The position numbers and the translations under genes were made by a program. The notes beneath the pieces are model-generated. The model was not told the origin of the DNA. It did not search any database and saw nothing but the letters and a program-made list of their open reading frames with translations. 64,000 bases of DNA, taken from contig JAVVPN010000002.1 of NCBI GenBank assembly GCA_036655755.1, positions 1-64,000 of the forward strand, written 5' to 3'. The stretch comes from JAUNSR01 sp036655755. Its GTDB lineage: Bacteria > Bacteroidota > Bacteroidia > Bacteroidales > JAUNSR01. Positions 7,747 through 16,814 of this stretch are shown in pieces. Within the stretch, counting starts at the first letter, position 1, and each line of letters starts with the position of its first letter.

Positions 7747-9363
7747 ATGATTACAGTTAACAATTTATGCGTTCAGTTCGGTAAAAGAGTATTGTTCCAG
7801 GATGTAAACCTAAAGTTTACGCCGGGTAACTGTTACGGGATTATCGGTGCGAACGGAGCAGGTAAATCTACTTTGCTTCGCGTATTGAGCGGCCGTTTGG
7901 ACGCAACGACTGGTAACGTGACGATGGCTCCGGGCGAACGCCTATCGGTACTTGACCAGGACCACTTTGCGTATGATGAATATACGGTATTGGATACCGT
8001 GATGCGCGGACATACTGTGCTTTACGATATCATGACTGAAAAGAATGCACTTTACATGAAAGAAGATTTTACGGATGCCGACGGGATTCGTGCTTCTGAA
8101 CTGGAAGAGAAATTTGCAGAATTGGAGGGATGGAATGCCGAAAGTGATGCTGCCATGTTGCTGAGCGGATTGGGTATCAAGGAAAACCTGCACTATACAT
8201 TGATGAAAGATCTTTCGGGTAATGAAAAGGTGCGTGTATTGCTTGCGAAGGCTTTGTTTGGTAAACCGGACAACTTGTTGCTCGATGAGCCTACCAATGA
8301 CCTTGACCTTGAAACTGTAAGCTGGTTGGAAAATTATCTGGCCAACTTTGAAAATACGGTATTGGTGGTATCCCACGACCGTCACTTCCTTGACTCGGTT
8401 TGTACGCACACCGTAGATATCGACTTCAGCAAGGTACAGTTATTCTCTGGTAACTACAGCTTCTGGTATGAGTCGTCGCAGTTGGCGCTTCGCCAGCAGC
8501 AGAATGCCAACAAGAAAGCTGAAGAGAAAAAGAAAGAGTTGCAGGAGTTTATCGCCCGTTTCTCTGCCAATGTGGCTAAATCGAAACAGACTACTTCGCG
8601 TAAGAAGATGTTGGAGAAACTTAACATTGAGGAAATTCAGCCATCTTCTCGTCGCTACCCGGGAATCATCTTTACGCCTAACCGCGAAACAGGAAACAAA
8701 ATTCTTGAAGTTCACGGCTTGAGCAAAACGGTTGAAGACGGGGTATTGTTTAACGATATCAACTTCCAGATCGAAAAAGACGATAAGGTGATCTTCCTAT
8801 CGAAAGATCCGCGTGCGATGACTGCTTTGTTCGAAATCATCAATGGTCATGATAAAGATCATAAAGGTTCGTACGAGTGGGGGCAGACGATCACAACGGC
8901 TTATTTGCCTTTGGATAACTCTGAGTTTTTCGCAACCGACTATAACCTGATCGACTGGTTGAGCCAGTTCTCTACCGATACGTCCGATCTTTATATCAAA
9001 GGATTCCTTGGCCGTATGCTTTTCAACGGTGAGGAATTGTTGAAAAAGGCAAGTGTATTGTCGGGGGGAGAAAAAATGCGTTGTATGATTTCGCGTATGA
9101 TGATGAAAGATGCTAATACGCTGATTCTTGACTCGCCAACCAACCACCTTGACTTGGAATCGATTCAGGCGTTTAATAACAACCTGAAGACATTCAAAGG
9201 AAACGTGTTGATGTCGTCGCATGACCACGAGTTCATTCAAACGGTTTGTAACCGTGTTATCGAATTGACTCCAAATGGTATTATCGACAAACGTATGGAT
9301 TATGATGATTACATTACTGACGAACGTGTAGCTGCACTTCGTGAGAAAATGTATGCCAAATAA
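7747..9363 (+). CDS. ABC-F ATPase, YbiT-like, with one degenerate ATP site
   Basis: A soluble two-domain ATPase of 538 aa that acts on the ribosome as ABC-F proteins do; overall sequence and length follow E. coli YbiT. Domain 1 has an intact Walker A (GANGAGKST, 34-42) and Walker B (LLLDEPTND) but a degraded signature (LSGNEK). The charged linker (about 245-300) contains SRFSANVAKSKQTTSR. Domain 2 keeps the signature LSGGEK, but its Walker A is lost (the position reads LSKDPRAMTA) and the catalytic Glu is Ser (LILDSPTNHLD). Thus one composite ATP site is canonical and the other is dead. It has its own promoter and is followed by a hairpin. Confidence 0.9.
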   Translation: MITVNNLCVQFGKRVLFQDVNLKFTPGNCYGIIGANGAGKSTLLRVLSGRLDATTGNVTMAPGERLSVLDQDHFAYDEYTVLDTVMRGHTVLYDIMTEKNALYMKEDFTDADGIRASELEEKFAELEGWNAESDAAMLLSGLGIKENLHYTLMKDLSGNEKVRVLLAKALFGKPDNLLLDEPTNDLDLETVSWLENYLANFENTVLVVSHDRHFLDSVCTHTVDIDFSKVQLFSGNYSFWYESSQLALRQQQNANKKAEEKKKELQEFIARFSANVAKSKQTTSRKKMLEKLNIEEIQPSSRRYPGIIFTPNRETGNKILEVHGLSKTVEDGVLFNDINFQIEKDDKVIFLSKDPRAMTALFEIINGHDKDHKGSYEWGQTITTAYLPLDNSEFFATDYNLIDWLSQFSTDTSDLYIKGFLGRMLFNGEELLKKASVLSGGEKMRCMISRMMMKDANTLILDSPTNHLDLESIQAFNNNLKTFKGNVLMSSHDHEFIQTVCNRVIELTPNGIIDKRMDYDDYITDERVAALREKMYAK

Positions 9364-9396
9364 GAAAATACACACAAATAACAACTGAATAGAAGT

Positions 9397-9445
9397 GTCC
9401 CGGCAACTATAATTAGAAAATCGATCTGATTATGGTTGTCGGGAC
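9397..9445 (+). terminator. Hairpin after the ABC-F gene
   Basis: A 15-bp stem with two G-U pairs (9397-9411 with 9431-9445, GTCCCGGCAACTATA and partner) follows the stop codon by 34 bp. The T-run is weak (CTCTTGTT), so termination may be partial and some transcripts may reach the response regulator gene, which begins only 20 bp later. Confidence 0.55.
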
Positions 9446-9465
9446 TCTTGTTAAATGAAGTTTCT

Positions 9466-10152
9466 ATGTACACAATATTAATAATAGAAGATGAACCACG
9501 TGTAGCAAATCTGTTACAGGCAGGTCTGACAGAGAGTGGTTATCAGTGTATGGTAGCCTATGATGGTGCTATGGGATTACGTCTTTTTCAATCACATCGA
9601 TTCGATTTGGTCATTTCTGACGTAGTGCTACCTAAGCTAGATGGATTTGAATTATGCAAAGAGATTCGCAAAATAAATCCTTCAATTCCAATTATTATGC
9701 TTACGGCGTTAGGGTCGACAGATGATAAAGTAGAGGGTTTTGACGCAGGAGCGGATGATTATATGGTTAAACCATTCGACTTTCGTGAACTCAATGCCCG
9801 AATTAAAGCATTGCTAAAAAGAAATATGAAAGAGCTGGTTGATGAAATTGCTCTGATTTCGTATGCAGATTTGTGTATAGATATGCAAACCAAAGAGGCA
9901 AAACGAGGTGATACAAAATTGAAACTTTCACCTAAGGAATATAACCTGTTGGTTTATATGGTTGAAAATGCTGAAAAAGTAGTGAGCCGTATAGATATTG
10001 CTGAAAAAGTCTGGAATACCCATTTTGACACCGGAACCAATTATATTGATGTATATATAAATTATCTACGGAAAAAGGTTGATAGAGGTTTTGAACAAAA
10101 GCTAATTCATACTAAGACTGGGATGGGCTTTATTTTGACTGATAAGTTATGA
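9466..10152 (+). CDS. OmpR-family response regulator
   Basis: A 228-aa two-component response regulator. The receiver domain (1-118) has the acidic pair E8/D9, the phospho-acceptor Asp52 (VISDVVLPKLDG) and the conserved Lys in DDYMVKPF. The C-terminal winged-helix domain (about 130-228) has the SPKEYNLLVYMVEN and YIDVYINYLRKKVD motifs. The ATG at 9466 gives the normal start MYTILIIEDE; an in-frame upstream start would add ten non-conserved residues. Its stop overlaps the kinase start by 4 bp. The 11-bp direct repeats before the nearby mgtA gene are the kind of site this family binds, so mgtA is its likely target. Confidence 0.93.
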   Translation: MYTILIIEDEPRVANLLQAGLTESGYQCMVAYDGAMGLRLFQSHRFDLVISDVVLPKLDGFELCKEIRKINPSIPIIMLTALGSTDDKVEGFDAGADDYMVKPFDFRELNARIKALLKRNMKELVDEIALISYADLCIDMQTKEAKRGDTKLKLSPKEYNLLVYMVENAEKVVSRIDIAEKVWNTHFDTGTNYIDVYINYLRKKVDRGFEQKLIHTKTGMGFILTDKL

Positions 10153-11516
10153 AAATACGTACATCTTTGACGTTACGTTATACATGTGTTACGGCGGTTG
10201 TATTCTTGGCTTTTGTCATAGCGGTTTTCTATGTTGGTGAATATGCAAGAAGTAATTCGTTTTTTCGTACATTAAGGGCTGAGGCAATAACGAAAGCACA
10301 TCTATTTTTAAATAATAAGGTAGATGCCCAAATGATGCAATCTACTTATCTGAATAATAAACAGTTTATTGACGAAGTTGAGGTGGCTGTTTACTCTCCT
10401 GATTTTGAAATACTCTATCACGATGCGCTTCAAAATGATATTATCAAGGAGTCATCTGCAATGATCGAAGATATTCTGCGACGCAAAGAGATTGATTTTT
10501 ATATAGATAAATATCAGGGAATAGGGATTGTATATCCCTTCGGGGGAAAAACTTATGTAGTTACCGCAGCTGCTTATGATGGATATGGTTATGCTAATCT
10601 GCAAACTCTACGGCAGATACTTGGTGCTTTATTGGTGATTGGGCTGACTGTTTTGGTTATTGTTGGCTATTATCTTGCCCGAAGTGCATTTATGCCTATT
10701 TGCCGAATTGTAAAGAAAGCAGAAGAGATTACTGCTTCGCGCATGGATTGTCGGCTACCGGTTGAGAATGAACATGATGAACTAGGTGAGCTTAGTATTG
10801 CGTTTAATGAATTATTGGAACGATTAGATAAATCTTTCAATTCACAGAAAATGTTTATCAGCAATGTGTCGCATGAGCTGAGGACACCTATGGCAGCCTT
10901 GACGGCTCAGCTGGATTTAGCATTGCTCAAAGACCGGACTCCTGCTGAGTATCAGACCGCCATTGGGAATGCCTTGCAGGATTCTCAACGAGTAATCAAG
11001 CTGATTAACGGGTTGTTAGACCTCGCTAAGTCTGATTATCAGCCCGAACAGTTAAAAATGAATTCTGTCCGGTTAGACGAACTGATAATTGATGCCATTG
11101 ACCTTATATCGAGGGCACACCCTGATTATCATGTCGAATTAATCTTTGAACAGGAGTCGGATAATGACGATGTGTTGATTGTTGTGGCTAATAGCTATCT
11201 GCTAACTACAGCGTTTATGAATCTGATAGAGAATAACTGTAAATACTCACTTAATAAAACTTCTTTTATTCAAATTTCGTTTTGGGAGGGAAATACAATT
11301 GTACGTTTGTCTGATAATGGCATTGGTATGTCTGATACAGATAAAGAGAAACTCTTTGAGCTTTTTTATCGTGGCGATAATCAGGGAGCTGCCGCGGGAT
11401 ACGGTATTGGAATGACATTAACCCGTAAAATATTATTATTGCATAAAGGGGATATTTCAGTTTTTTCTCACAAAGGAGAAGGTACTACCTATGTTGTTAA
11501 GTTGCCACATATTTAG
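10149..11516 (+). CDS. Membrane sensor histidine kinase
   Basis: A 455-aa inner-membrane kinase partner of the preceding regulator. It has two transmembrane segments (about 12-30 and 157-177) flanking a periplasmic sensor of about 125 residues, then a HAMP segment (about 180-232), a dimerisation/phospho-acceptor region with SHELRTP near residue 240, and a catalytic domain with the N-box ENNCKYS and G-boxes DNGIGM and GYGIGMTL. The sensor domain has several acidic residues, which would suit divalent cation sensing, but that is inferred from the neighbouring mgtA gene. It overlaps the regulator by 4 bp, consistent with translational coupling. Confidence 0.93.
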   Translation: MKIRTSLTLRYTCVTAVVFLAFVIAVFYVGEYARSNSFFRTLRAEAITKAHLFLNNKVDAQMMQSTYLNNKQFIDEVEVAVYSPDFEILYHDALQNDIIKESSAMIEDILRRKEIDFYIDKYQGIGIVYPFGGKTYVVTAAAYDGYGYANLQTLRQILGALLVIGLTVLVIVGYYLARSAFMPICRIVKKAEEITASRMDCRLPVENEHDELGELSIAFNELLERLDKSFNSQKMFISNVSHELRTPMAALTAQLDLALLKDRTPAEYQTAIGNALQDSQRVIKLINGLLDLAKSDYQPEQLKMNSVRLDELIIDAIDLISRAHPDYHVELIFEQESDNDDVLIVVANSYLLTTAFMNLIENNCKYSLNKTSFIQISFWEGNTIVRLSDNGIGMSDTDKEKLFELFYRGDNQGAAAGYGIGMTLTRKILLLHKGDISVFSHKGEGTTYVVKLPHI

Positions 11517-11520
11517 CAAG

Positions 11521-11591
11521 TTTCTAATGGTTTTCTAATATCGCTTTAATATTATTCTAACGGCCTCCTTGTGGGGCCGTTTCTACTTTTG
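11521..11591 (+). promoter_or_regulatory. Response-regulator operator and promoter of mgtA
   Basis: Four direct repeats start every 11 bp: TTTCTAAT (11521), TTTCTAAT (11532), GCTTTAAT (11543) and ATTCTAAC (11554). An 11-bp direct-repeat spacing is typical of OmpR/PhoB-family regulators. A -7 element TACTTTTG follows at 11584-11591 with no TTTG at the -33 position, as expected of an activator-dependent promoter. A GC-rich hairpin (CGGCC...GGCCG, 11561-11580) lies between the two. Binding by the adjacent regulator is inferred. Confidence 0.65.
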
Positions 11592-11617
11592 TTCTGTCAA
11601 TCGAGTAGTAATATAAA

Positions 11618-14278
11618 ATGAGGAACATTATGTGGAGTAAAAGACAGCAACAAACCAAAGTCATTTTCAATTCAGAGAAAGTATTTCTTACAGCTACACA
11701 TCCCCAACAAACAATTTATTCTTATCTGCAAACCAGTAGCGACGGTCTATCTGCCGGCGAGGTGGAAAAACGACAGCATCTTTACGGGAAAAACGAAATT
11801 ATTCATCAAAGTAAAAGAAAGCCAATTATCATATTCATTAAAACATTCATAAATCCCTTTATAGGCGTTTTAACAGGATTAGCGATCATATCATTAATAA
11901 TAGATGTATTACTTGCCGAACCGGGAAAACAGGAGTGGACCGGAGTGATAATAATAACAACGATGGTTTTATTTAGTGCTATTCTGCGTTTCTGGCAAGA
12001 GTGGCGAGCTAGTGAAGCTACTGATTCATTAATGAAGATGGTTACCAATACTTGTTTAGTAACAAGGACCGGGGGCGGAGAACATGAGTTGGATATAGTA
12101 GGGTTAGTACCTGGCGATATTATTAGTTTGGCTGCCGGCGATATGATCCCTGCTGATGTGCGGATTATTGAATCGAAAGATCTTTTTGTAAGTCAATCTT
12201 CTCTTACCGGAGAGTCAGAACCAGTTGAGAAATTTCCAGAAGTAAAAGAAACGAATTTACACAAAGGAAGTTTGGTCGAGTTGGACAATATCTGTTATAT
12301 GGGTTCGAATGTAATCAGCGGAACAGGTAAAGGCATTGTTTTCGAAACTGCTAACAGAACTTATTTAGGAACAATTGCAAAAAGTCTGGTAGGGCAACGT
12401 GCTACTACTGCTTTCGATAAAGGGATCAGCAAAGTAAGTTTTCTCCTTATTCGCTTTATGTTGGTGATGGTGCCATTGGTATTTCTTATAAATGGCATAA
12501 CAAAGGGAGACTGGTTTGAAGCATTTATTTTTGCGGTATCGGTAGCCGTTGGGCTTACTCCCGAAATGCTTCCGATGATCGTTACGGCTAACCTTTCAAA
12601 AGGAGCGCTAATAATGTCTGAAAAGAAAACGATTGTCAAAAATTTGAATGCTATTCAGAATTTTGGGGCGATGAATATTCTATGTACTGATAAAACCGGC
12701 ACTTTGACTTGTGATAAGATTGTACTGGAAAAGTATATTAATACGGATGGGAGTGATGATACCGATAAGCGCATTTTGCGTCATGCTTATTTTAATAGTT
12801 ATTTTCAGACAGGACTTAAAAATGTGATGGATAAGGCGATTCTATCGCATGTCAAGGAGTTGAAACTGGAACATCTGAAAGATAACTATAAAAAAGTTGA
12901 TGAAATTCCATTCGACTTTTCTCGTCGCAGAATGTCAGTTGTAATAGAGGACAATTGCGGCAAATGCCAGATTATTACAAAAGGTGCAGTTGAAGAGATG
13001 ATGAATATTTGTTCGCATGCTGAATTTAACGGCAAAGTTTACCCTTTAACTTCTGAATTGAAGCAGCGTGCCATGCAAATCAGTGAAGAAATGAACCGTA
13101 ACGGAATGCGTGTTTTGGCAGTTGCTCATAAGAGCTTTGTTGAAAAGGATCATTATTTTTCGGTAACCGATGAAAAGGATATGGTATTGATTGGTTATCT
13201 ATCTTTTCTTGATCCACCCAAACCATCTGCGGCAGATGCTATTCGACAACTTCATGAACATGGTGTTGAGGTAAAAATTGTATCGGGGGATAATGATATT
13301 GTTGTAAAAGCAATTGCCCGCCAAGTGGGTATTGATACTACATATGCATTGACCGGGCCGGAGTTGGCAGGAAAGAAAGAGGAAGAGCTTAGAGACCTGA
13401 TAAAATCGACTACTATCTTTTCTAAACTAACTCCTCATCAGAAGACTCAGGTTATCTCATTGCTTCAGGAAATGGGTAATACTGTAGGTTTCTTAGGAGA
13501 TGGTATTAATGATGCCCCGGCCCTTCGACAGTCTGATATTGGAATTTCGGTTGATTCTGCCGTAGATATAGCAAAAGAGAGTGCGGATATTATTTTGTTG
13601 GAAAAGGATTTGCTTGTACTTGAAGCCGGAATTTTAGAGGGGCGAAAAACGTTTGGTAATATTACGAAATACATTAAAATGACCGCAAGTTCCAACTTTG
13701 GAAATATGTTTAGTGTCGTTTTTGCCAGTGCTTTCCTTCCATTTTTGCCAATGCTTCCGATTCAATTGCTTATTCAGAATCTTTTGTATGATGTTTCTCA
13801 GGCAACGATTCCGTTTGACAGGATGGATGCTGAATATCTCCAGCGCCCACGTAAATGGGATGCATCTGATTTGAGCCGTTTTATGATATATATAGGGCCG
13901 ATCAGCTCAATATTTGATATAGCTACTTATTTAGTAATGTGGTATGTTTTCGGTTGTATCAGTATTGAGCATCAAACACTCTTTCAATCGGGCTGGTTTA
14001 TCGAGGGTTTATTGTCTCAAACTCTGATTGTACATATGATACGAACGAGGAAGATACCGTTCTTTCAAAGTCGGGCCACTTGGCCGGTTATGGGTTTGAC
14101 ATTTTTAGTTATGGGAATAGGTATAATTATCCCCTTTTCTCCGTTCGGAGTATCGATAGGATTGGAGCCATTGCCTATTAGTTATTTCCCTTGGCTAATA
14201 GGGATACTTCTTTGTTATTGTATGCTGACGCAGCTGATTAAAAACTGGTATATGCATAAATTCGGGAAATGGCTATAA
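11618..14278 (+). CDS. mgtA: Magnesium-translocating P-type ATPase MgtA
   Basis: An 886-aa inner-membrane P3B-type ATPase that imports Mg2+ at the expense of ATP. It has the cation ATPase N-terminal domain, the actuator motif LTGESEPVEK, the phosphorylated Asp in CTDKTGTLT, the nucleotide domain, the hinge motif GDGINDAPALRQSDIGISV and about ten membrane segments. The VDSAVDIAKESADIILLEKDL stretch is typical of MgtA/MgtB. It follows a two-component system and its putative operator and is 10 bp upstream of an outer-membrane protein gene. An alternative ATG lies four codons downstream. Identification is secure; Mg2+ rather than another divalent metal is the family expectation. Confidence 0.92.
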   Translation: MRNIMWSKRQQQTKVIFNSEKVFLTATHPQQTIYSYLQTSSDGLSAGEVEKRQHLYGKNEIIHQSKRKPIIIFIKTFINPFIGVLTGLAIISLIIDVLLAEPGKQEWTGVIIITTMVLFSAILRFWQEWRASEATDSLMKMVTNTCLVTRTGGGEHELDIVGLVPGDIISLAAGDMIPADVRIIESKDLFVSQSSLTGESEPVEKFPEVKETNLHKGSLVELDNICYMGSNVISGTGKGIVFETANRTYLGTIAKSLVGQRATTAFDKGISKVSFLLIRFMLVMVPLVFLINGITKGDWFEAFIFAVSVAVGLTPEMLPMIVTANLSKGALIMSEKKTIVKNLNAIQNFGAMNILCTDKTGTLTCDKIVLEKYINTDGSDDTDKRILRHAYFNSYFQTGLKNVMDKAILSHVKELKLEHLKDNYKKVDEIPFDFSRRRMSVVIEDNCGKCQIITKGAVEEMMNICSHAEFNGKVYPLTSELKQRAMQISEEMNRNGMRVLAVAHKSFVEKDHYFSVTDEKDMVLIGYLSFLDPPKPSAADAIRQLHEHGVEVKIVSGDNDIVVKAIARQVGIDTTYALTGPELAGKKEEELRDLIKSTTIFSKLTPHQKTQVISLLQEMGNTVGFLGDGINDAPALRQSDIGISVDSAVDIAKESADIILLEKDLLVLEAGILEGRKTFGNITKYIKMTASSNFGNMFSVVFASAFLPFLPMLPIQLLIQNLLYDVSQATIPFDRMDAEYLQRPRKWDASDLSRFMIYIGPISSIFDIATYLVMWYVFGCISIEHQTLFQSGWFIEGLLSQTLIVHMIRTRKIPFFQSRATWPVMGLTFLVMGIGIIIPFSPFGVSIGLEPLPISYFPWLIGILLCYCMLTQLIKNWYMHKFGKWL

Positions 14279-14288
14279 ATGGGTTATT

Positions 14289-15356
14289 ATGTTGAAAATA
14301 ATAATCATATTCTGTTGTATTCAGGTAGGAGTATTCTCCTGCCTGATTGCTCAATCAATTGATTTAGTGTATATATCCGAAGTACAGTATAATTTAAAAT
14401 CGGAAACGAATTGGTGTCATTTGTTGCGAATCGATGCGGCTTGCCAGATTGGGGAAAGGGGATGTATGGAGTTGGCAATTAATAGTATATATAAAACCCG
14501 ATCCAAACGAATTATTAATGATTGGCAGGCCTTCTCTAATATTGAAGAAGAAAATCTTTTATGTGGTATTGCAATTTTAGGGTACACCCATTGTTTGGGG
14601 CATTCACGATTATTTATTGGTGTGAGAAATTTAAACGAAGATTATTTCATATCGCAAAATATGTCGTTTTTTACGAATAGTTCCTGCGGTATTTTTCCAT
14701 CATTATCACAGAATTATCCTATCGCGAATTATCCTTTGTCGGGATTTTGTGTTGATTATAAGCTTGAAAAAGAAAATTGGATATTGAAAAGTAGCCTTTA
14801 TAATGGGATGGCTTATAATGGTTGGCAATCGGATAATCATCCTTTTATTATTAATTTGAATAGAGATGGTATATTTGGAATAACAGAGGCTAATTATGAA
14901 ATAAAAAACGGGAGTTATTATGGGGGCTTTGCTATACATTATTTGCCAACCGGGAATAGAGACGAAAAACAAATCGTGAGACCTATTTCTAAAATGAAAT
15001 TCTGCTGGTGGGGATATATGGATCAATGTCTATGGAAAACAGATAAACAAGAATTGAATTTATTATTGCAGTATGCCGAAAACTTCTCGAGGGAGAGTAT
15101 TTGTAAAAAATATATGGCATCGGGTATGGCTTGGTCTGCTTATTCAGCGCAGAATAAGCTACATCAAGTCGGTGTTATCAGTTCTTTCGCAAAGTTTAAA
15201 TATGGAAATGAGATTGCTTGTGAACTTACTTATCGTTATTGTTATAATAAAAATCTATGTCTGCAACCAACTATTCATTTGATAAAAAACAATGAAGCAC
15301 TTCATAAGATATTTTTATTCAGAATATCTTATGAAGTAAATTGGAAGAGAAAATAG
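14289..15356 (+). CDS. Outer-membrane beta-barrel protein in the mgtA operon
   Basis: A 355-aa exported protein with a signal peptide ending near AQS (residues 21-23). The rest is an alternating hydrophobic/aromatic pattern with many Tyr and Trp and a final Tyr-x-Val-x-Trp strand, as in outer-membrane barrels. It somewhat resembles OprB-type carbohydrate porins in layout (GYTHCLGHSRLFIGVRN, SSCGIFPSLS), but I cannot confirm a family. It starts 10 bp after mgtA and should be co-transcribed, so it may let Mg2+ or another solute cross the outer membrane. That role is inferred from position only. Its codon use is AT-rich relative to neighbours. Confidence 0.6.
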   Translation: MLKIIIIFCCIQVGVFSCLIAQSIDLVYISEVQYNLKSETNWCHLLRIDAACQIGERGCMELAINSIYKTRSKRIINDWQAFSNIEEENLLCGIAILGYTHCLGHSRLFIGVRNLNEDYFISQNMSFFTNSSCGIFPSLSQNYPIANYPLSGFCVDYKLEKENWILKSSLYNGMAYNGWQSDNHPFIINLNRDGIFGITEANYEIKNGSYYGGFAIHYLPTGNRDEKQIVRPISKMKFCWWGYMDQCLWKTDKQELNLLLQYAENFSRESICKKYMASGMAWSAYSAQNKLHQVGVISSFAKFKYGNEIACELTYRYCYNKNLCLQPTIHLIKNNEALHKIFLFRISYEVNWKRK

Positions 15357-15386
15357 TGCGTGTGATTTCTAATTATTGATTTTCTA

Positions 15387-16679
15387 TTAAAATGATAATT
15401 TCATCATCGTCTGTATTCGGTTTAACCGGGCCGATTTATCGCCGTATTCCTGATGGTCGCCCCATAGGTATTCTACGCCAAAAGTGAGGTATTTCCGTAT
15501 GGAATAAAAAAGATTTGCCGCAATGTATTGACCCTGGCGATATTCGGGATAATAAGTGCCGCTATCCCAAATGCGCGCCTGACTGTAAACCGCACCCATG
15601 GTGAGTTTATTGGTAAAACGGTAGGAGGCTCCTGCGAGCCATCCCATCATCGGGGTGGCTATCATTTTGCCGGGCCGGATATTTTCGGGTATATAAGATA
15701 GGGGGCGACCGTTTAAGTCTTGTATGTAATTGGCTATTCCTTTACCATATGTACATTGATAGTAAAATACCAATGGATTGACTGGTTGGATATTGCCGCT
15801 CAATTGTACACCCCACCCTGAAAGATGATGGGTCGCATCTTCTTTTTGATCGCGATAGAAAAAATTACGCATGATTCCCGATAAGCGTATCCGGTTCATC
15901 CCCTTTCCCTGATATTGAATATAAAGCGGAATATCGGGAATGGGTTGTGATGCATCCCCATAATATAATGTACCGTCGAGTTGAGGATAATCTTTTCCGT
16001 AATATTCACCGGGGTATTTATCGAAGGTGGGTAATTCGAGGCTGACGCCTAATTGGATGCCGCATTTAAACTCTTTGGTATAGGAAACCTGATAAGAATG
16101 GGTATCTACTGCGCCGTTGGGTCCTTGTGGGTCGATGGTAGTGAGCTTTGAGTGGTCGTCACAGAATAATGTGGTGGTTCGCCCAAGCAGGAATCCCCGA
16201 TATCCTATATATACATGATGGATCTGGAAGGCCGATTTAGGACCGTTGAACATTCCCTGGATATATCCTGTTACCTGATGCTTTGTTTTTGGAAGTGCCA
16301 GTATGTGTACTCCGATAGCCGAATGCATCGGGTTGGCAAAATAATCAGCTTTATTCCCTTTCGTTGCGGGGACGGGGATATCTCCCGGTATGAAATTGAT
16401 GCCGTCGAGTACATTGCCGATATCCCAACCCATTATCGGTTTGATGTATCCTACCAATTGCATCATAAACCGCTCCTCTTTTTCTTTTAATGTATATTGG
16501 GCAACCTCACCGCTATTTGATGACGCCGGGCGCGTAGCCTGAAATAGCTGTCCGGTTTTTTTATCCGTGTGGACAATTTGAAACCCGGGGTTCTTTTTTT
16601 TGTTTGCGGCGGAATTTTCAGCACGCATCAAAGAAACGGATGCGAGCAAAACGATGATAAGGGCTACCTGTTTATTCAT
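15387..16679 (-). CDS. DcaP-like trimeric porin
   Basis: A 430-aa exported outer-membrane protein. A signal peptide ends near residue 20 (SLMRAEN). A short linker with low complexity precedes strands beginning QLVGYIKPIMGWDIGN, and the protein ends with an aromatic terminal strand (QTMMKLSF). The pattern FLLGRTTTLFCDDHSKLTTIDPQGPNG corresponds to the surface/constriction region of DcaP-type porins, which take up small negatively charged solutes. It is convergent with the preceding mgtA-operon barrel gene and upstream of a sulfatase on the same strand. The substrate is unknown. Confidence 0.7.
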   Translation of the reverse strand: MNKQVALIIVLLASVSLMRAENSAANKKKNPGFQIVHTDKKTGQLFQATRPASSNSGEVAQYTLKEKEERFMMQLVGYIKPIMGWDIGNVLDGINFIPGDIPVPATKGNKADYFANPMHSAIGVHILALPKTKHQVTGYIQGMFNGPKSAFQIHHVYIGYRGFLLGRTTTLFCDDHSKLTTIDPQGPNGAVDTHSYQVSYTKEFKCGIQLGVSLELPTFDKYPGEYYGKDYPQLDGTLYYGDASQPIPDIPLYIQYQGKGMNRIRLSGIMRNFFYRDQKEDATHHLSGWGVQLSGNIQPVNPLVFYYQCTYGKGIANYIQDLNGRPLSYIPENIRPGKMIATPMMGWLAGASYRFTNKLTMGAVYSQARIWDSGTYYPEYRQGQYIAANLFYSIRKYLTFGVEYLWGDHQEYGDKSARLNRIQTMMKLSF

Positions 16680-16814
16680 ACCTGCTAAGTTTAAATATTA
16701 CAACTTCCGAAGAGTCTGCTATTATCAGAATCTGATTATTAATTGGAATAATGTAATATTTAACAACTTAGCAAAGGTTATGGATTTTGTATTTGTGTTA
16801 AATCTCAAAGAGAT

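Noticed and set aside
11561..11580. Terminator between the kinase gene and mgtA
   Set aside because: The hairpin is short, has only a weak T-run, and lies between the 11-bp repeats and the -7 element, so it is more likely part of the promoter region.
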